This document shows positions 5,554 through 8,936 of a stretch of 8,936 nt of DNA, piece after piece. The translations under genes were made by a program, and so were the position numbers. Positions within the stretch are counted from its first letter, which is position 1. Each line of letters opens with the position of its first letter. This DNA comes from Lachnospiraceae bacterium (GTDB lineage: Bacteria > Bacillota_A > Clostridia > Lachnospirales > Lachnospiraceae). A model generated the notes under the pieces. The model worked only from the letters and a program-made list of their open reading frames with translations, did not search any database and was not told where the DNA came from. The stretch lies in NCBI GenBank assembly GCA_024690425.1, contig JAILCT010000146.1, forward strand, positions 1 to 8,936. The letters are read 5' to 3'.

Positions 5554-6450
5554 TCAGTTCATCCACAATACAGAATCATCTATATCCTCAACCTTGGCAA
5601 AGCCTGTAAAGCCCATTATATACCTAAGCTCACTGCTTACCTTGCTTATAAACTCACAGACACCGGATACTCCATCCTTCTCAAGGCTCGGCAGCATCGA
5701 CCTTCCGACAGCCGCCGCATCCGCACCGAGCGCCAGCGCCTTAAATACATCCGCCCCGCTTGATATACCGCAGTCCACGATTATCTCAACATCCTTATCC
5801 GCAAGGGCTTCCTTTATATCGGGAAGGATCATTACGGGCGGTACGGCATAAGGAAGCCGTCCGTGATGGTGGCTCACGATTATGGCCTTAACCCCGGCCT
5901 CCGCACATTTGACCGCATCCTGAACGCTTAATACACCCTTTACAACAAAGGGAAGATCATAAGACTGAACGTATGAAGAGATCATGTCCATGGTCTGGGC
6001 AGCCATCTTCTCTCCTACTACCACATCGTACCCTTCCGGTCCAAAGATATGATCTATATCCATGCCTATTGCGAATGCCCCGCATTCTTTGGCAAAAGCC
6101 ATCTGATCCCTGACTTTGCCGTTATCGGCATAGGGTTTTACGATCCTTACGGTTTTTGCCCCGGTATCTGCGATCTTTTTGAACATATCATTTTCCATCA
6201 TCCCGCAGAAATTAAGGATATTAAGATCCTTGGCGGCTACCGAATACTCTTCAAGCCCGGTAAGTTCACGGCCTGCATAATTACCCAGATGCGAAAAGGC
6301 AGGCGTCATTACCGGCATGCTGAATTCCTCACCCAGAAAGCGGCATTTAAGATCGGCTTCGACCGAATCTATCAGTCTTTCCTCGATAAGTATGGAATCC
6401 AGAAACTGCTCGTTTATTATATTTGCATCAGACAGTCTTGTATAAGCCAT
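5554..6450 (-). CDS. FMN-dependent alpha-hydroxy-acid dehydrogenase/oxidase family
   Basis: This cytoplasmic TIM-barrel flavoenzyme of the lactate/glycolate oxidase type would oxidise a 2-hydroxy acid to a 2-oxo acid. The substrate cannot be read from sequence. At 298 residues it is shorter than most members (about 340-390). Visible landmarks are PVMTPAFSHL at 46-55 near the flavin, Lys171 in PFVVKG, and the catalytic His/Arg in VSHHHGR (H195, R198; the usual form is SNHGxR). The FMN-phosphate region is DCGISSGADVFKALALGAD at 226-244 ending with VGR. The Arg normally found as DGGIR is Ser230 here. AAGGAGG six bases upstream fixes the ATG at 6450, which overlaps the TIM-barrel gene by 23 bases. 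The substrate may relate to the product of that neighbouring gene, but this is inference. Confidence 0.87.
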   Translation of the reverse strand: MAYTRLSDANIINEQFLDSILIEERLIDSVEADLKCRFLGEEFSMPVMTPAFSHLGNYAGRELTGLEEYSVAAKDLNILNFCGMMENDMFKKIADTGAKTVRIVKPYADNGKVRDQMAFAKECGAFAIGMDIDHIFGPEGYDVVVGEKMAAQTMDMISSYVQSYDLPFVVKGVLSVQDAVKCAEAGVKAIIVSHHHGRLPYAVPPVMILPDIKEALADKDVEIIVDCGISSGADVFKALALGADAAAVGRSMLPSLEKDGVSGVCEFISKVSSELRYIMGFTGFAKVEDIDDSVLWMN

Positions 6451-7261
6451 GTAATACCTCCTTAAGATAACCGGTGTATTTTATATACTCTTCATCGGTA
6501 TTTAAATGCTCCAGTATGACCGGCATGTCTTCGTCCGTTTCGTGTGCTTTCGAAGCATAGTACCGCAGCGGCAGTTCACCCTTCCCCGGAGCACACTCTT
6601 CAAGCTGGAAGGTGTATTCTTCCTTAAGATGGATATCCTTAATATGGCAGCTCCTTATCCTGTCGCCGAAAAGATCAAAGCATTCATCTATGAATTCTTC
6701 CATATGGAAATACCTGTAGGCCGAATTGATCATGTTTACTATGTCAAGGTGGACCGCAAACCTGTCCCTGTCAACAGCTTCGATCAGCTTAAGATATTCT
6801 CCGGGTCCCGTAGGTATCATCCAGGGCATGGGCTCCAGTGTAAAGTATGTATTCTTAATATCTGCACGGTCTATGACTTCCCGTACCATCTTTACCGTCT
6901 CTGTAAATGTGTCCTTTGAGAAATTCTCCTTATAATGACCATCCCAGCGGGCCCCCTTTGCGCCGGCCACATTTACGGCACATCTTGCACCGATGTAGTC
7001 AGCCAGCCTTAACTGTTCCACGCTGTAATCCAGGTTTTTCTTCTTTTCATCCGGATCCATGGAGATAGCATTGCACCATATGCCTACTTCCGCAATAAGC
7101 AGATCGTTTTCATCGGCGGCTTTTTTATATTTGTCTATCTTTTCCCTGTCTTCCCTGCTCGAAACGGGAAAAACCACCGCACTTAAGCCCAGAACTTTCT
7201 GCTGTTTCGCCCATTCTTCCGCTGTTTTGTGGCTGATGGGCGATGATGTACCCAGTCTCAT
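6428..7261 (-). CDS. Sugar phosphate isomerase/epimerase-like TIM barrel (xylose isomerase-like)
   Basis: I chose the ATG at 7261-7259 because GGGAGGAGG stands five bases before it; a frame extension to 7309 lacks any such site. The product is then 277 residues, normal for AP-endonuclease-2-type TIM barrels that isomerise or epimerise keto-sugars, inositols or hydroxypyruvate-like compounds. The metal tetrad is visible: E143 in LEPMPW, D173 in HLDIVN, H206 in CHIKD and E251 in ILEHL. A Trp-rich active-site loop (ARWDGHY, 104-110) and PMPWMIPTG are also seen. It is the first gene of the operon and overlaps the hydroxyacid dehydrogenase, suggesting consecutive steps of one carbohydrate or sugar-acid pathway. 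The exact substrate is not deducible. The protein appears complete. Confidence 0.88.
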   Translation of the reverse strand: MRLGTSSPISHKTAEEWAKQQKVLGLSAVVFPVSSREDREKIDKYKKAADENDLLIAEVGIWCNAISMDPDEKKKNLDYSVEQLRLADYIGARCAVNVAGAKGARWDGHYKENFSKDTFTETVKMVREVIDRADIKNTYFTLEPMPWMIPTGPGEYLKLIEAVDRDRFAVHLDIVNMINSAYRYFHMEEFIDECFDLFGDRIRSCHIKDIHLKEEYTFQLEECAPGKGELPLRYYASKAHETDEDMPVILEHLNTDEEYIKYTGYLKEVLHGLYKTV

Positions 7262-7394
7262 TATAACCTCCTCCCAAAATACAAAACCTTCTCCTGTATA
7301 TCTTGGCATAAACGTCTTTATTCAGACTATCAGCTTTTTTTCCTATAAACTTCTTATTTCTTTACGATTGATATATCATTTTTTGCGGGATTGT

Positions 7395-7428
7395 ACTATA
7401 CTGCTTAAATCGTCCATTGTCCGGGACA
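7395..7428 (-). promoter_or_regulatory. Candidate promoter of TIM-barrel/dehydrogenase operon with inverted repeat on -35
   Basis: On the minus strand CGGACA (7423-7418), 17 bases, TATAGT (7400-7395). The -10 matches five of six consensus bases, the -35 four of six. The -35 lies in an inverted repeat TGTCC-G-GGACA at 7418-7428, a plausible operator. The start would be near 7388, giving a leader of about 127 bases before the ATG at 7261. Confidence 0.4.
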
Positions 7429-7496
7429 GTTTTCGCGGACGGAAACATTAAAAATATACGTTAAAATAATAAGACAGGAGTAAACACATCAATGGT

Positions 7497-7536
7497 AGGT
7501 AGTTTCTATTAAGTTTAGAAACTGCCTATTTTTTAT
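7497..7536 (+). terminator. Hairpin with T-run left of the transposase
   Basis: AGGTAGTTTCTA (7497-7508) pairs with TAGAAACTGCCT (7516-7527) over 12 positions with one G-U, a seven-base loop, then ATTTTTTAT. This is a textbook intrinsic terminator for rightward transcription, yet no long rightward gene precedes it. A six-codon frame MVGSFY starts at 7493 with CAGGAG upstream and ends within the hairpin. It may end transcripts entering the insertion element from outside. Confidence 0.65.
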
Positions 7537-7555
7537 ATATATTTAAAAAAAACAC

Positions 7556-7650
7556 TTGACAAAAGTCCGAAAAAATGCGGCGCTTCGCGCCTATTGATTA
7601 ATAAGTGATTCCGGCTTGCCGGAAAATAAAATTAATCGGAGGGCGCTTTT
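7556..7650 (+). promoter_or_regulatory. Transposase 5' leader: two GC hairpins near the ribosome site
   Basis: TTGACA at 7556-7561 has no good -10 at 17-18 bases. Two hairpins follow: GGCGC-TTC-GCGCC (7579-7591) and TTCCGGC-TT-GCCGGAA (7609-7624). GGAGGG at 7638-7643 is the ribosome site, seven bases before the ATG. GGCGC at 7642-7646 overlaps that site and can alternatively pair with GCGCC at 7587-7591, so the leader could switch between open and closed forms. The left end of the element must be upstream of 7651 but I cannot fix it without the right-hand repeat. Confidence 0.4.
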
Positions 7651-8936
7651 ATGATCCAGAATACTACTCAAATAAAGGATTCTTTCTTTGAATGTTTGAA
7701 TTCCTTGTCAGAAACACCTTGGCTTTTTACCAACCGCGAGAATGATTTCACCAGAAAACGGAAAATATCATTTTCAGATGCCATCCTATCTACCATATGT
7801 ATGCAACGGTCTTCATCAAATTGCGAGATTCTGAAATACTTTGATTTCTGTTCTAATGCTCCTACTCATTCTGCGCTGATTCAACAGCGAAAAAAGCTCA
7901 GTTCACTTGCATTCGAAGAGCTTCTTTATCGTTTTACAGATTCTCTTTCTCCTGATCTTACCCTAAAAGGATATAGGCTCTTTGCAGTCGATGGTTCTGA
8001 CATTTATATCCCAAGAAATCCGAAGGATCCTGAAACTTATCGCATTTCAGATAAATATGGGAAAGGGTTCAACATGCTGCACCTAAACGCAGCATATGAC
8101 CTCATGTCAAATCTTTACACAGATATAATCATCCAGCCATTCAATTATATCAACGAATATATGGCTTTGTGTGATATGATCGATCATTTTGCCAAGACCC
8201 ATCCAACAGAAAAAGCCATATTTATAGCTGATCGCGGGTTTACCTCTTTCAATGTTTTTGCACATGCTATCGAAAACAATGTAGCCTTCCTGATACGCGC
8301 CAGAGATCCATATTCACGAAGCCTTTTAGGAACTGTAGACCTCCCCGATGATTCCGAGTTTGATGTCACATATGAAAGGTGGCTCTCCAGAAGGAATACA
8401 AATGACATAAAGGCTCATCCTGAAATTTATAAGTCTATTTCAAATCGTCCATTTGATTATCTCAAGCCCAAAGACAAAGATTATTACCACATTTGTTTTC
8501 GGATCATCAAGCTGACCCTTCCAAATGGAACAGATGAATATCTCTTTACAAATCTGAAAGAAGATGATTTTTCCATAGACGAGATCCGTGATCTATATGA
8601 CAGACGGTGGGGCATCGAAACTTCTTTTCGCGATATTAAATATGCTGCCGGAATGCTCTTCTTCCACAGCCGCAATAAGCAACTGGTGTTGCAAGAGATA
8701 TATGCAAAACTGATACTGTATAATTTCAGCGAGGCTATAACACGTAGTATCGTTCTTCAAAAAAGGAACAGGAAATATGCATACAACATAAACTTTACCC
8801 TTGCGATATCATTATGTGTTGAATCTCTGCTGCGTTACAAACATGGCAAACCTTTAAGAGAATTAAATAAACTACTTGAACGCAACTTGATTCCTGTCCG
8901 TCCAGGCAGGAGCAGTCCTCGCTATATCAGAGCGAG
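7651..8936 (+). mobile_element. IS4-family insertion sequence, transposase cut by window edge
   Basis: An open frame starts at ATG 7651 and continues to the right edge with 428 codons and no stop. This DDE transposase would cut and paste its own element. The first Asp is D114 in FAVDGSD, the second D194 in FIADRGF, and the Glu E323 lies in a perfect Y-x2-R-x3-E-x6-K signature (Y316, R319, E323, K330; LYDRRWGIETSFRDIK), which is diagnostic of the IS4 family. A helical N-terminal region (residues 1-100) precedes the catalytic core, and the beta-strand insertion between D194 and E323 is present. GGAGGG lies seven bases upstream. The family size (about 400-470 residues) suggests that only a little is missing. 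No frameshift is seen, so the element may be active. It is read away from the metabolic operon. Confidence 0.9.
7651..8936 (+). CDS. IS4-family transposase, 3' partial
   Basis: This is the coding sequence of the element described for the same interval. The catalytic DDE triad D114/D194/E323 and the YREK motif are intact. The C-terminal part (about 345-428, LVLQEIYAKLILYNF onwards) is the helical segment that usually follows the Glu. The stop codon and right inverted repeat lie beyond the window. Start choice rests on GGAGGG with a seven-base spacer. Confidence 0.9.
   Translation, partial: MIQNTTQIKDSFFECLNSLSETPWLFTNRENDFTRKRKISFSDAILSTICMQRSSSNCEILKYFDFCSNAPTHSALIQQRKKLSSLAFEELLYRFTDSLSPDLTLKGYRLFAVDGSDIYIPRNPKDPETYRISDKYGKGFNMLHLNAAYDLMSNLYTDIIIQPFNYINEYMALCDMIDHFAKTHPTEKAIFIADRGFTSFNVFAHAIENNVAFLIRARDPYSRSLLGTVDLPDDSEFDVTYERWLSRRNTNDIKAHPEIYKSISNRPFDYLKPKDKDYYHICFRIIKLTLPNGTDEYLFTNLKEDDFSIDEIRDLYDRRWGIETSFRDIKYAAGMLFFHSRNKQLVLQEIYAKLILYNFSEAITRSIVLQKRNRKYAYNINFTLAISLCVESLLRYKHGKPLRELNKLLERNLIPVRPGRSSPRYIRA

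Noticed and set aside
6049..6465. 138-codon rightward frame opposite the dehydrogenase gene
   Set aside because: It is antisense to a protein with conserved FMN motifs; the frame is a by-product of codon bias.
7262..7309. Upstream ATG at 7309 as start of the TIM-barrel protein (293 residues)
   Set aside because: The extra residues (MPRYTGEGFVFWEEVI) do not look like the family N-terminus, no ribosome site precedes them, and they include the strong GGGAGGAGG that serves the ATG at 7261.
7556..7584. TTGACA as -35 of a transposase promoter
   Set aside because: The 17-18-base position downstream holds GGCGCT, nothing like a -10, so I do not call a promoter here.

Overview
The window looks like a chromosomal segment of a moderately AT-rich Gram-positive Clostridia, most likely a Lachnospiraceae relative (Butyrivibrio/Roseburia type). 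The reasons are strong AAGGAGG ribosome sites, a CIRCE operator with a sigma-A promoter on an hsp20 gene, a thioredoxin-type glutathione peroxidase, and protein sequences that resemble families I recall from that group. The taxon is inferred from style, not from a marker gene.

Layout. Positions 1-3890 are read leftwards. A seven-helix membrane protein of unknown function is coupled by an ATGA overlap to a Sir2 deacylase (cobB type), followed by a lipoprotein. Next comes a metallo-beta-lactamase-fold gene that is cut off just after its metal-binding motif and joined to a GNAT acetyltransferase lacking its first residues. A small membrane protein then runs off the left edge. Positions 3891-4219 are a divergent control region: leftwards an extended -10 promoter and a five-codon upstream ORF with a strong ribosome site, rightwards a near-perfect promoter overlapped by CIRCE. 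Hsp20 (4220-4651) has a leader that can fold over its own ribosome site, and it ends at a strong hairpin shared with the converging operon.

Positions 4779-7261 form a second leftward operon: a sugar-isomerase-like TIM barrel, an FMN-dependent alpha-hydroxyacid dehydrogenase, a glutathione peroxidase with no credible start codon, and a flavodoxin whose middle is missing. A candidate promoter with an inverted repeat on its -35 lies near 7395-7428. From 7651 to the right edge there is a 3'-truncated IS4-family transposase preceded by two GC hairpins.

The most notable themes are the double control of hsp20 (HrcA/CIRCE plus a possible RNA thermometer) and repeated gene damage (MBL/GNAT fusion, internally deleted flavodoxin, start-less peroxidase, and a possible membrane-protein scrap after the flavodoxin). 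The damage suggests local gene erosion, although assembly errors cannot be excluded from sequence alone. I see no CRISPR, tRNA or rRNA, and no convincing new multi-gene defence system. The membrane protein-Sir2-lipoprotein cassette is the least explained intact unit.
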